DNA from: JANRLJ01 sp034437895
GTDB lineage: Bacteria; Chloroflexota; Anaerolineae; Aggregatilineales; Phototrophicaceae
Assembly (NCBI GenBank): GCA_034437895.1
Contig: DAOTTO010000082.1
Coordinates: forward strand, 1-8,715
Direction: 5' to 3'
Length of the DNA stretch: 8,715 nucleotides
Shown piece by piece: positions 1 through 6,220 of this stretch. Positions within the stretch are counted from its first letter, which is position 1. The number at the start of each line of letters is the position of its first letter. The position numbers and the translations under genes were made by a program. The notes under the pieces were generated by a model. That model did no database searches and was not told the origin of the DNA. It saw only the letters and a program-made list of their open reading frames with translations.

Positions 1-8
1 AATCTGGA

Positions 9-60
9 AACCTCTAAAGAGGTTAAAGAACCTTTTTACTTAACCCCTTCAGGGGTTTTT
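9..60 (+). terminator. Hairpin cluster with probable rho-independent terminator of an upstream gene
   Basis: AACCCC (42-47), loop TTCA, GGGGTT (52-57) forms a perfect 6-bp stem running into TTTTT (56-60), the usual form of an intrinsic terminator on the plus strand. Just before it, AACCTC (9-14) can pair with GAGGTT (19-24). GAGGTT lies inside a competing 9-bp stem, 16-24 with 29-37 (one G-U pair). The gene being terminated lies outside the window, so the role is inferred from structure only. Confidence 0.55.
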
Positions 61-71
61 AAACCCTCTAG

Positions 72-92
72 CTGGCAGTTTTGAACTGCCAG
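72..92. repeat. Perfect 9-bp inverted repeat (hairpin)
   Basis: CTGGCAGTT (72-80), a 3-base spacer and AACTGCCAG (84-92) form a perfect stem. No T-run follows on the plus strand. It could be a transcript-end or processing hairpin working with the terminator just upstream, or a protein-binding palindrome. The sequence from here to the NYN gene at 289 contains no convincing ORF. Confidence 0.5.
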
Positions 93-221
93 TGTCCAGT
101 GATTTGAGTGTCTGCGTAACGTGAGTTAATAAATTTCCTAATGCTGTGTTTAGTTGCGTGATAAAACGGACATCTTTTATTGCGACTCAGAGGTCGAATT
201 AGGCGGATTGTTCAGTAAACG

Positions 222-250
222 TTGTGCTTACTTTAGCTTTATGCTATCTT
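222..250 (+). promoter_or_regulatory. Weak candidate promoter for the NYN gene
   Basis: TTGTGC (222-227), a 17-bp spacer and TATCTT (245-250) give a sigma-70-like arrangement about 39 nt before the TTG start. Both hexamers are imperfect and the surroundings are A+T-rich, so a chance match is quite possible. Confidence 0.25.
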
Positions 251-288
251 ACGTTTCGTGAATTCCTTATAAAAGATGGTAGGTCTCC

Positions 289-1269
289 TTGTCATCCAAA
301 ATAGCGCTCCTCATTGATGCCGAGAATATATCTTACAAAAGTTTGCCACTTATTCTTGAAGAAGTTCCTCTTCATGGTCAGCTTGTGGTGCGGGCTGTTT
401 ATGGAGATTGGGAAAGACCCAATTTGCAAAAATGGCATGAACTTGCTGAGAAAAATAACTTTAAAATTAGACATCAGACTAACGCTTCTAAAACAAAAAA
501 TTCATCGGACATGAAACTCATCATGGATGCTATGGAAGTACTTTATCGCACGCCGATAGACATTTTTTGCTTGGTGACCAATGATGCCGATTACATCCCC
601 CTCTGTGATAAAATTCATGAATCTAAGAAAGTCGTCATTGGCTTAGGCTACCAACACGCATCCGAGGCATTTATTCGCGCTTGTGATAAATTTATCTTCA
701 TGGGACGTGGAGAATTACCTGCCGAATCATTACTTTCAGTACCCGTTGAAGCACCCGTCATTCTACCAAAACAACCCGCACCTCCAAAATCAAACGATCA
801 AGCTGTCATAAGAAAACTCCTAACAGACGCATTTGCCAAAGCACCACAGGATGCCAATAAATGGGTCGCATTAACGGCGCTTGGTTCTACGCTCCGCCAA
901 GTACAAGCAGACTTTCAAACAAACAGTTATGGACATGCGACTCTCACTAAACTCCTGCAAAGTATGCCCGATTTTGTCGAACTTGGTAACGCTGACAAAT
1001 CAGCACGGCTTAAAAGCAAGATCACGCCAAAACAAGCAAAGCTAAATGATCTGCAAAAACTTGTGTCAGAAGCATTTGCCAAAGCGCCGCGGGATGCCAA
1101 TCGATGGGTCACGTTATCAGCGCTTGGTTCGGCACTTCTTCAAGCGCAACCGGATTTTCAAACAAGCAGTTATGGACATGCGACTCTCACTAAACTCCTG
1201 CAAAGTATGCCCGATTTTGTCGAACTCCAAGCGAATGGCACTGTCAAATCTGCCCGGCTTAAAAACTGA
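289..1269 (+). CDS. NYN (PIN-like) domain protein with two tandem OST-HTH/LOTUS domains
   Basis: Predicted cytosolic RNA-processing or RNA-binding protein of 326 residues. Residues 1-140 look like an NYN/DUF88 (LabA-like) PIN-fold nuclease: LLIDAENI (7-14) supplies the first acidic residue (D10), SDMKL has D74, and VTNDADYIPL (96-105) has D99 and D101, placed like the metal-binding acids of this family. A proline-rich linker (about 150-168) leads to two OST-HTH/LOTUS-type modules at about 171-232 and 252-313, each containing the motif SYGHATLTKLLQSMPDFVEL. LOTUS domains are known to bind RNA, so RNA recognition plus cleavage is a reasonable inference. The substrate is unknown. The start is TTG at 289, behind a weak purine stretch (ggtaggt, 278-284), and is chosen because MSSKIALLIDAEN is a typical NYN N terminus. 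The gene is visibly A+T-richer than its neighbours (22 G+C in bases 301-360), which may indicate transfer. It shares no operon with the sulfite genes. Confidence 0.88.
   Translation: MSSKIALLIDAENISYKSLPLILEEVPLHGQLVVRAVYGDWERPNLQKWHELAEKNNFKIRHQTNASKTKNSSDMKLIMDAMEVLYRTPIDIFCLVTNDADYIPLCDKIHESKKVVIGLGYQHASEAFIRACDKFIFMGRGELPAESLLSVPVEAPVILPKQPAPPKSNDQAVIRKLLTDAFAKAPQDANKWVALTALGSTLRQVQADFQTNSYGHATLTKLLQSMPDFVELGNADKSARLKSKITPKQAKLNDLQKLVSEAFAKAPRDANRWVTLSALGSALLQAQPDFQTSSYGHATLTKLLQSMPDFVELQANGTVKSARLKN
924..1226 (+). repeat. 60-bp perfect direct repeat inside the NYN gene
   Basis: Bases 924-983 recur without a mismatch at 1167-1226, an offset of 243 bp (81 codons). They encode the same stretch of both OST-HTH modules. 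The protein modules are also similar outside this block (AFAKAPQDANKWV against AFAKAPRDANRWV), but there the DNA has diverged, including synonymous changes. That pattern fits an older in-frame duplication whose 3' parts were recently made identical by gene conversion, or strong constraint on one part. Confidence 0.9.
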
Positions 1270-1430
1270 CGTTACGCAATATGCCACACCGGATTCAAAA
1301 CCCCGCGCTAAACCCAAGATTTAAAACCTCTGAACTGGAATTTATCCATTCTTGAGCAGAAAAGAGGAAAAAGTCGCGCAAATGGATAAAGTCGAGAATG
1401 CGATAACAGGCATTTCCCCGCCGCAAGCCG
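1270..1430. other. Intergenic segment between NYN gene and sir promoter, with inverted repeats
   Basis: No supported gene. TTTATCCATT (1341-1350) is the perfect inverse of AATGGATAAA (1381-1390). The overlapping CATTCTTGA (1347-1355) is inverted with one mismatch at TCGAGAATG (1392-1400). No T-run follows, so this does not look like a terminator for the NYN gene. Lying 40-90 bp upstream of the -35 box, it could be a regulator binding site for the sulfite operon, which is speculative. Confidence 0.4.
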
Positions 1431-1458
1431 TTGACAAATCCATTCCCCTATTTATAAT
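1431..1458 (+). promoter_or_regulatory. Consensus sigma-70-type promoter of the sir-hemCDB operon
   Basis: TTGACA (1431-1436), a 16-bp spacer and TATAAT (1453-1458) match both consensus hexamers exactly. Transcription should begin near 1464-1467, giving a leader of about 200 nt before sir. Such a strong core promoter suits an operon whose output is set afterwards, by attenuation in the leader. Confidence 0.85.
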
Positions 1459-1504
1459 ATGTGACCATCTCAAGTGTTCCAAATTTCACGGGAAAATCCA
1501 ACGC

Positions 1505-1582
1505 ATGTTTTGTTCAGCTAAGGTTATGGCGATGTGTTGTCACAGATCACACTGCGGCTGTAGCCTGGACGTGCGTATTTAA
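1505..1582 (+). CDS. Cysteine-rich leader peptide (putative regulatory)
   Basis: Short ORF inside the leader RNA, at most 25 codons: M-FCSAKVMA-MCCHRSHCGC-SLDVRI, with Cys codons at 1511, 1535, 1538, 1553 and 1559, and TAA at 1580-1582. Five Cys in 25 residues just ahead of sulfite reductase is the composition expected of an attenuation peptide, whose translation rate senses charged tRNA-Cys; the peptide itself need have no function. The start is uncertain. ATG 1505 has only GGGA at 1490-1493. ATG 1532 has AAGG (1520-1523) eight bases upstream and would give a 16-residue peptide with four Cys. Cysteine-rich leader ORFs before sulfite-reductase operons are known as cysteine-responsive attenuators in mycobacteria; this peptide is not evidently homologous to them. 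An open frame continues upstream to 1352, but that part precedes the promoter. Confidence 0.6.
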   Translation: MFCSAKVMAMCCHRSHCGCSLDVRI

Positions 1583-1595
1583 CGTTTTTCGTTAA
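1579..1595 (+). other. Small hairpin over the leader-peptide stop codon
   Basis: TTAACG (1579-1584), loop TTTTT, CGTTAA (1590-1595) is a perfect 6-bp stem containing the TAA stop. It lies in the loop of the antiterminator and is compatible with both the antiterminator and terminator folds. It might help polymerase pausing or delay ribosome release, or be incidental. Confidence 0.35.
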
Positions 1596-1610
1596 TTGAG
1601 TTCAAAATCG

Positions 1611-1638
1611 CGCTCTGGCTTACAGCCAGGGCGTTTTT
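1611..1638 (+). terminator. Intrinsic terminator in the sir leader
   Basis: CGCTCTGGC (1611-1619), loop TTACA, GCCAGGGCG (1625-1633) gives a 9-bp G+C-rich stem with one G-U pair, followed directly by TTTTT (1634-1638) and then GTTTTC. It lies between promoter and sir with no gene boundary to justify it, so it should act as a conditional terminator. Its loop and left arm are the sequences captured by the antiterminator. Confidence 0.85.
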
Positions 1639-1653
1639 GTTTTCTAAGCTATT

Positions 1654-1667
1654 GGGGGGTTGATGTG
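1654..1667 (+). promoter_or_regulatory. Ribosome binding site and GTG start of sir
   Basis: GGGGGG at 1654-1659, five bases before GTG (1665-1667). The reading frame is open further upstream to 1596, but that start would lie in and translate through the attenuator hairpin and has no Shine-Dalgarno sequence. GTG 1665 is therefore preferred. Confidence 0.7.
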
Positions 1668-3356
1668 GCAAAGATCAGCAACGAGAAAATTAAAGCGGAA
1701 AGTCGCGGCTTGCGCGGCACATTGGGCGAAGAAGTGGGCAACAGCCAGCGCTATTTTACGGATGAAGCCGAAAAGCTGCTGAAGTTTCATGGCATTTATC
1801 AGCAGGAAGACCGCGACGAACGCAAGATTGACCGTAAAGCCGATCATCACCAATTTATGATTCGCTCTAAGCTACCCGGAGGCCAACTGACCCCAGAGCA
1901 GTACATCGCCCATGACGATCTTGCCAGCAGTTATGGCAACGGCACAATGCGAATCACGACACGCGAAGCCTTTCAACTTCACGGTGTTTTGAAGGACGAT
2001 CTCGCCACCACAGTACGCGATTTGAACCATGCCCTCGTGACGACGCTAGGGGCTTGCGGCGATATTGTGCGGAATGTGATGGTCTGCCCCGCTCCGACAG
2101 CCGATCCGCAGCGCATCGCCGTGCAGGAATTCTCCTTTAAACTCACCGAAGCGCTCTATCCACGCACCAACGCCTATCATCAAATCTGGCTGGATGGCGA
2201 GCAGCTCATCGACGATCATGAAATCATTGACCCGATTTATGGCAGCACTTATCTGCCGCGCAAATTTAAGATCGCCATCGCTTATGCCGGCGATAACTGC
2301 GTGGATGTATATACCAATGATGTTGGTTTGGTGGCGCTGTTTGATGAAAACGACGAATTAAGCGGCTTTAATCTGTTGGTCGGAGGGGGCATGGGCATGA
2401 CCCACGCCAACGACGCGACTTATGCGCGGCTGGCGGACGAGGTTGGTTTTATCAGGCCGGAACAGGTCATCGAAACCGTCACGGCGATTGTGACGATTCA
2501 CCGCGATTTTGGTGATCGGGAAAATCGCAAACATGCCCGCCTAAAATATATCCTCGAAGAACGCGGCGTGGATTGGTTCCGCGCTGAACTCAGTACCCGC
2601 GTGAATTTTCCCATTCAAGCGCTGCGCCCGATGCCAGCGTTTGAGGTTTACGATCATCTGGGCTGGAACGAGCAGGGCGAAGGACTGTACTTTCTCGGCA
2701 TTCCGGTAGAAAACGGGCGAATCGTTGATCGTGGCGACTATCGGCTGCGTTCTGGCTTGCGCGCTGTGATTGAGCAGTTTGGCCTCAACAGCCGCTTGAC
2801 CGCCCAACAGAATATTTTGCTGACCGGAATCGCGCCGGAAGATCGCGCCGCCGTAGATGCGCTCTTGGTAGAATATGGTGTCCGTCGGGTGGAGCAGATC
2901 AGCGCTGTGCGTCGTTCCGCATTGGCTTGCCCCGCCATGCCGACATGCAGCCTCGCCATTACTGAAGCCGAGCGCATTTTCCCGCAGGTGATTGACGAAT
3001 TAGAAGACACCCTTGACGACTTGAACATCGCAGATGCGGCGATTGTCGCCCGCATGACAGGCTGCCCTAATGGATGCGCGCGGCCTTATGTCGCCGAAAT
3101 CGCTTTTGTAGGGCGCTCACTGGAAAAATACAGCATCTTTTTGGGCGGAAGCCCGGTTGGAACACGGCTGGCGCGGCCTTTCTTGGATTTAGTTCATGTG
3201 CGCGATCTCGTGCCGACACTGCGCCCTTTGTTGGCCTATTACGGCGATGAACGAGAAGAAAACGAAGCCTTTGGCGATTTCGTGATGCGCGTCGGCTTGG
3301 ATGCGCTGCACGATCTTGCCACAGCCGAATCGTCGGGAGCGTTGGCTGGTGACTAA
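1665..3356 (+). CDS. sir: Assimilatory sulfite reductase, siroheme/4Fe-4S subunit (probably ferredoxin-dependent)
   Basis: Catalyses the six-electron reduction of sulfite to sulfide for cysteine synthesis in the cytosol. The 563-residue protein shows the two-fold repeat of the nitrite/sulfite reductase family. Anion- and siroheme-binding residues are visible: R96 in MRITTREAFQLHG, R136 in GDIVRNVMVCPAP, and K200 and K202 in YLPRKFKIAI. The cluster ligands are Cys422 and Cys428 (CPAMPTC, C-x5-C) and Cys467 and Cys471 (CPNGC, C-x3-C). ACPAMPTCSLAITEAER and TGCPNGCARPY closely resemble plant/cyanobacterial ferredoxin-sulfite reductase, which argues for ferredoxin as donor. No flavoprotein (CysJ) gene lies alongside, which fits. 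Nitrite reductase is the main alternative, but the cysteine motif and the Cys-rich leader favour sulfite. It overlaps hemC by 8 nt and is probably controlled by the leader attenuator. Confidence 0.9.
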   Translation: MAKISNEKIKAESRGLRGTLGEEVGNSQRYFTDEAEKLLKFHGIYQQEDRDERKIDRKADHHQFMIRSKLPGGQLTPEQYIAHDDLASSYGNGTMRITTREAFQLHGVLKDDLATTVRDLNHALVTTLGACGDIVRNVMVCPAPTADPQRIAVQEFSFKLTEALYPRTNAYHQIWLDGEQLIDDHEIIDPIYGSTYLPRKFKIAIAYAGDNCVDVYTNDVGLVALFDENDELSGFNLLVGGGMGMTHANDATYARLADEVGFIRPEQVIETVTAIVTIHRDFGDRENRKHARLKYILEERGVDWFRAELSTRVNFPIQALRPMPAFEVYDHLGWNEQGEGLYFLGIPVENGRIVDRGDYRLRSGLRAVIEQFGLNSRLTAQQNILLTGIAPEDRAAVDALLVEYGVRRVEQISAVRRSALACPAMPTCSLAITEAERIFPQVIDELEDTLDDLNIADAAIVARMTGCPNGCARPYVAEIAFVGRSLEKYSIFLGGSPVGTRLARPFLDLVHVRDLVPTLRPLLAYYGDEREENEAFGDFVMRVGLDALHDLATAESSGALAGD

Positions 3357-4296
3357 TCCCCAATCGCTCATCCGCATCGGCACACGCGGTTCAGCGTTAG
3401 CGCTGCGCCAAACCGAACTTGTAGCGGAAGCGCTGCGAGCGGCGTGGCCTGATGTGCAAATCGTGACGCAAATCATCACGACGATTGGCGACCAAATCAC
3501 GACGATTCCACTGCCAGAAATGGCGCGGTCAAGCGGCGGCGAAGGGGTGTTTACTTCCGGTCTGGAAAAAGCGCTCTTAAGAGGCGAGATTGATCTTGCC
3601 GTCCACAGCCTAAAAGACTTACCGACGCAGCCGACCAGCGGCACGACACTCGGCGCGGTGCTGGAAAGGGGCAATCCGGCTGATGTGCTGATTAGCCGCG
3701 CAGGAGATACGGTGGCTCAACTGCCCACTGGCGCAGTCGTCGGGACGAGCAGCCGTCGGCGTGCAGCCCAGCTTCTGCATCAGCGACCCGATTTAAAAAT
3801 CATCGATATTCGTGGCAATATCGATACACGAATCAACAAAGCCCTCGCGCCGGATGGCGATTATGACGCGATTTTGTTGGCTGCCGCCGGATTGGAACGG
3901 CTGAATCGGCTGAGTGTCGCTTCAGAAATACTACCGCTGGAGGTCATGCTCCCCGCGCCGGGGCAAGCAGCATTGGCGGTTCAATGTCGGGATGAAGATC
4001 AATGGCGCGATTTACTCAGCCCGATCAATCATGCCGCGACTTATGCCGCTGTCACGGCGGAACGGGCGTTTTTGCGAGGATTAGGCGGCGGATGTGCTAT
4101 GCCTGTGGCGGCCTTTGGCATTATCGAAAATGGAGACTTGCATCTACGCGGACGGGTGATCGCACTTGATGGGTCGCGCCAGATGGATGTCAGCGGCATT
4201 TATCCCATATCTGATAATTCAATCAGCGCCGCAGAAGGGACTGGCCTCGCCCTTGCCCAAACCAGCATAAATCAAGGCGCATTGGAGGTGTTATGA
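3349..4296 (+). CDS. hemC: Porphobilinogen deaminase (hydroxymethylbilane synthase)
   Basis: Joins four porphobilinogen molecules into the linear tetrapyrrole hydroxymethylbilane. The 315-residue protein has normal family length and all landmarks: RIGTRGSALALRQTEL near the N terminus, VHSLKDLP with catalytic Asp90, GTSSRRRAAQL and IDIRGNIDTR (substrate- and cofactor-binding arginines), LPAPGQAALAVQCR, and LRGLGGGCAMPVAAFG, where Cys249 should carry the dipyrromethane cofactor. The start is GTG 3349, with GGGAG at 3335-3339 nine bases upstream. The frame is open further back to 3301, but that would bury the start in sir and add residues the family lacks. The start overlaps the sir stop, so translational coupling is likely. 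The product is passed to HemD, encoded next. Confidence 0.95.
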   Translation: MTNPQSLIRIGTRGSALALRQTELVAEALRAAWPDVQIVTQIITTIGDQITTIPLPEMARSSGGEGVFTSGLEKALLRGEIDLAVHSLKDLPTQPTSGTTLGAVLERGNPADVLISRAGDTVAQLPTGAVVGTSSRRRAAQLLHQRPDLKIIDIRGNIDTRINKALAPDGDYDAILLAAAGLERLNRLSVASEILPLEVMLPAPGQAALAVQCRDEDQWRDLLSPINHAATYAAVTAERAFLRGLGGGCAMPVAAFGIIENGDLHLRGRVIALDGSRQMDVSGIYPISDNSISAAEGTGLALAQTSINQGALEVL

Positions 4297-5114
4297 TGGA
4301 AATTTTTCAGGAGTCAGATCGACCCATAAGCCGCACATCGCTGCAAGGTAAGCGCGTCGTCATCACACGGGCGGCGCATCAAGCCCAAGAATTAACAGCC
4401 TTGCTGCGTCAGCATGGCGCGGTGCCGTTGTTATATCCCTGCATCACGATCAACCTAATCGAAGATTTTTCTTTGCTCGATGCAGCGCTGATTCAAGTTG
4501 CTAAAGGCCATTATGACTGGTTGATTGTCACCAGTGCCAATACCCCGCCCATCCTCGCGCAGCGGATGCAAGCCTTGAACCTTGCGACTACCGCTTTTTC
4601 TAAAGTGAAGATCGCAGCCGTCGGCTCGGCTACAGCAAAAGCTGTCGAAACCTATCTCGGTGTAAAAGCCGCCGCGCTCCCGAATGACTATCGCGCCCAA
4701 GCCCTCGCACGGGCGATTATCCCACAAGAAGGAATGCGGGTGCTGCTGCCGCAAGCTGAAATCGCCCCGGCGACGCTCGTAGAGGATTTGCACTTGATGG
4801 GCGTTTATGTCGATAAAATAGCGATCTATCGCACGACAGCCGGGCAAGATGGCGTTAATTTATCGGCGCTGCTCCGGCGGCAGGCGGTGGATGCCATTAT
4901 CTTTGCCAGTTCTTCCGCCGTGCGCGGTTTTGTGGAGCGCATGACCACCGAGAATAACAGTCTGCCAGATTTAGAAGGCATCGTCATCGCCTGCATCGGC
5001 CCTTCCACGCGCCAAACCGCTTTGGATTACGGCTTAGACGTGACGGTTATGCCGTCAGTATTTACCTTAGAAGCGCTTGTAACCAGTTTGGAGAACACTT
5101 TTGACAATCAATGA
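4296..5114 (+). CDS. hemD: Uroporphyrinogen-III synthase
   Basis: Cyclises hydroxymethylbilane with inversion of ring D to uroporphyrinogen III, the branch point to siroheme, heme and cobalamin. The 272-residue sequence is weakly conserved, as usual for HemD, but the two-lobed pattern is clear: GKRVVITRAAHQAQELTALL (first lobe), YDWLIVTSANTPPIL, KIAAVGSATAKAVE, a second lobe beginning at RVLLPQAEIAPATLVEDL, DAIIFASSSAVRGFVE and IACIGPSTRQTALDYGL. GGAGG at 4284-4288 lies 7 nt before ATG 4296 and 4 nt before an adjacent ATG at 4293; spacing favours 4296, though either is possible and they differ by one residue. The start overlaps the hemC stop (ATGATG region), so the two are translationally coupled. 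No methyltransferase (CobA) domain is fused to it, so siroheme completion must be encoded elsewhere. Confidence 0.92.
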   Translation: MEIFQESDRPISRTSLQGKRVVITRAAHQAQELTALLRQHGAVPLLYPCITINLIEDFSLLDAALIQVAKGHYDWLIVTSANTPPILAQRMQALNLATTAFSKVKIAAVGSATAKAVETYLGVKAAALPNDYRAQALARAIIPQEGMRVLLPQAEIAPATLVEDLHLMGVYVDKIAIYRTTAGQDGVNLSALLRRQAVDAIIFASSSAVRGFVERMTTENNSLPDLEGIVIACIGPSTRQTALDYGLDVTVMPSVFTLEALVTSLENTFDNQ

Positions 5115-6174
5115 AAAAATCCGCGCCCATTTAGGGACGAGTCACGATTCGCCCTTAAAGAATGACGAAACCCTCATCGCCCGTCCGCGCCGGATGCGCC
5201 AATCCGCTACGCTGCGCCGTATGGTGCGCGAGACGAACCTCGCGCCGTCCGATTTTATCTATCCGTTGTTTGTTCAGGATGGCGATGATCTGCATACACC
5301 GATCACGGCGATGCCGGGGCAGTTTCGCTATTCCGTCGATCAACTACCCATGCAGGCACGTCAGATCGCCGCGCTTGGCATTCCAGCCGTGATTTTGTTC
5401 GGCATTCCCGATCATAAAGATGCACACGGCAGCCAGAACATCCACCCTGACGGCGTGATTCCCCGCGCCATCCGCGCCATTAAAGATGCCGCGCCGGAAT
5501 TAATCGTAATCTCGGATATGTGTTTTTGCGAATATACCGATCATGGTCACTGCGGCGTAATTAATCAGCCGGACGAAGCGCACTTTACGCCGTATCTGCC
5601 GCTGGGTTATCTCCTGAATGACCCCACGCTCGATTTACTGCGGCAGGCATCCGTTGTCCATGCCGAAGCAGGCGCGGATATGATCGCCCCATCCGGCATG
5701 ATTGATGGCGCGGTGGGGGCGATTCGCGGTGCATTAGATGAAAGCGGCTTGCAGCATGTCGCCGTGATGAGTTATGCCGTTAAGACCGCCAGCGCCTTTT
5801 ATGGCCCGTTTCGTGAGGCCGCAGGCAGCGCTCCGTCTTTTGGGGATCGTCATCAATATCAGATGGATCCCGCCAATGGGCGCGAGGCGCTGCGTGAAGT
5901 CGCGCTGGATGTCGCGGAGGGTGCAGATATTTTGATGGTCAAGCCGGCGCTGCCGAATCTTGATATTTTGAGCGCGGTGCGACAGACCTATAACCTGCCG
6001 ACAGCGGCCTATCAGGTCAGCGGGGAATATGCCATGCTCCACGCCGCCGCCGCCAATGGCTGGATTGATCTGCGCCGCTGTGCGTTAGAGTCGCTCATCA
6101 GTATTAAACGGGCTGGCGCGGATATGATCGTGACTTATTTCGCCCTTGATGCGGTCAAATGGCTGGAAAGTTAA
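5101..6174 (+). CDS. hemB: Delta-aminolevulinic acid dehydratase (porphobilinogen synthase), zinc type
   Basis: Condenses two 5-aminolevulinate molecules to porphobilinogen, the substrate of HemC. The 357-residue protein shows RPRRMRQSATLRRMV near the N terminus, GIPDHKDAHGS, a catalytic zinc site in DMCFCEYTDHGHCG (Cys141, Cys143, Cys151), Schiff-base lysines K228 (MSYAVKTASAFYGPFR) and K281 (LMVKPALPNLDIL), and the phosphate/active-site loop AGSAPSFGDRHQYQMDPANG. The three cysteines mark the zinc-dependent class rather than the magnesium-only aspartate-rich class. The start is TTG 5101, with GGAGA at 5090-5094 six bases upstream. It overlaps hemD by 14 nt and carries about 25 residues before the conserved core. 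It is the last gene of the operon; gene order is C-D-B, not the order of the reactions. Confidence 0.95.
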   Translation: MTINEKIRAHLGTSHDSPLKNDETLIARPRRMRQSATLRRMVRETNLAPSDFIYPLFVQDGDDLHTPITAMPGQFRYSVDQLPMQARQIAALGIPAVILFGIPDHKDAHGSQNIHPDGVIPRAIRAIKDAAPELIVISDMCFCEYTDHGHCGVINQPDEAHFTPYLPLGYLLNDPTLDLLRQASVVHAEAGADMIAPSGMIDGAVGAIRGALDESGLQHVAVMSYAVKTASAFYGPFREAAGSAPSFGDRHQYQMDPANGREALREVALDVAEGADILMVKPALPNLDILSAVRQTYNLPTAAYQVSGEYAMLHAAAANGWIDLRRCALESLISIKRAGADMIVTYFALDAVKWLES

Positions 6175-6220
6175 AACGACTTGTGTATAGATGTAAAACC
6201 ATGAAATTTATTCAATTTTC

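Larger units (their letters stand above)
1522..1640 (+). promoter_or_regulatory. Candidate cysteine-responsive transcription attenuator (protector, antiterminator, terminator)
   Basis: Four segments pair in three exclusive ways. Protector: 1522-1530 (GGTTATGGC) with 1557-1565 (GCTGTAGCC), nine consecutive pairs including three G-U, enclosing the Cys codons at 1535, 1538 and 1553. Antiterminator: 1556-1565 (GGCTGTAGCC) with 1617-1627 (GGCTTACAGCC), ten Watson-Crick pairs around one bulged T. Terminator: 1611-1619 with 1625-1633. A ribosome waiting at Cys codons 1535/1538 would cover segment 1, free segment 2 to capture segment 3, and so allow readthrough into sir. A ribosome reaching the stop at 1580 would disturb segment 2 and let the terminator form. 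Without translation the protector forms and the result is again termination. The pairings are read directly from the sequence; the mechanism is inferred by analogy with trp-type attenuation. Confidence 0.7.

Noticed and set aside
1352..1504. Upstream part of the open frame that ends with the Cys-rich peptide
   Set aside because: It starts before the consensus promoter, has no ribosome binding site and no recognisable domain. Only the portion inside the transcript is kept, as the leader peptide.
1461..1645. Riboswitch or T-box in the sir leader
   Set aside because: I could not find the T-box TGGNACCGCG motif or recognisable SAM or cobalamin riboswitch core sequences. The coding Cys run and alternative stems explain the leader better.
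1596..1664. N-terminal extension of sir
   Set aside because: It would be translated through the attenuator hairpin, has no Shine-Dalgarno sequence and adds residues foreign to the family. GTG 1665 behind GGGGGG fits better.
3301..3348. Longer start for hemC
   Set aside because: It lies inside sir and lacks family similarity. GTG 3349 has GGGAG at a suitable distance.
1665..3356. Ferredoxin-nitrite reductase (nirA) as the name for sir
   Set aside because: The ACPAMPTCSLAITEAER motif matches sulfite rather than nitrite reductases, and the cysteine-rich leader fits sulfur metabolism.
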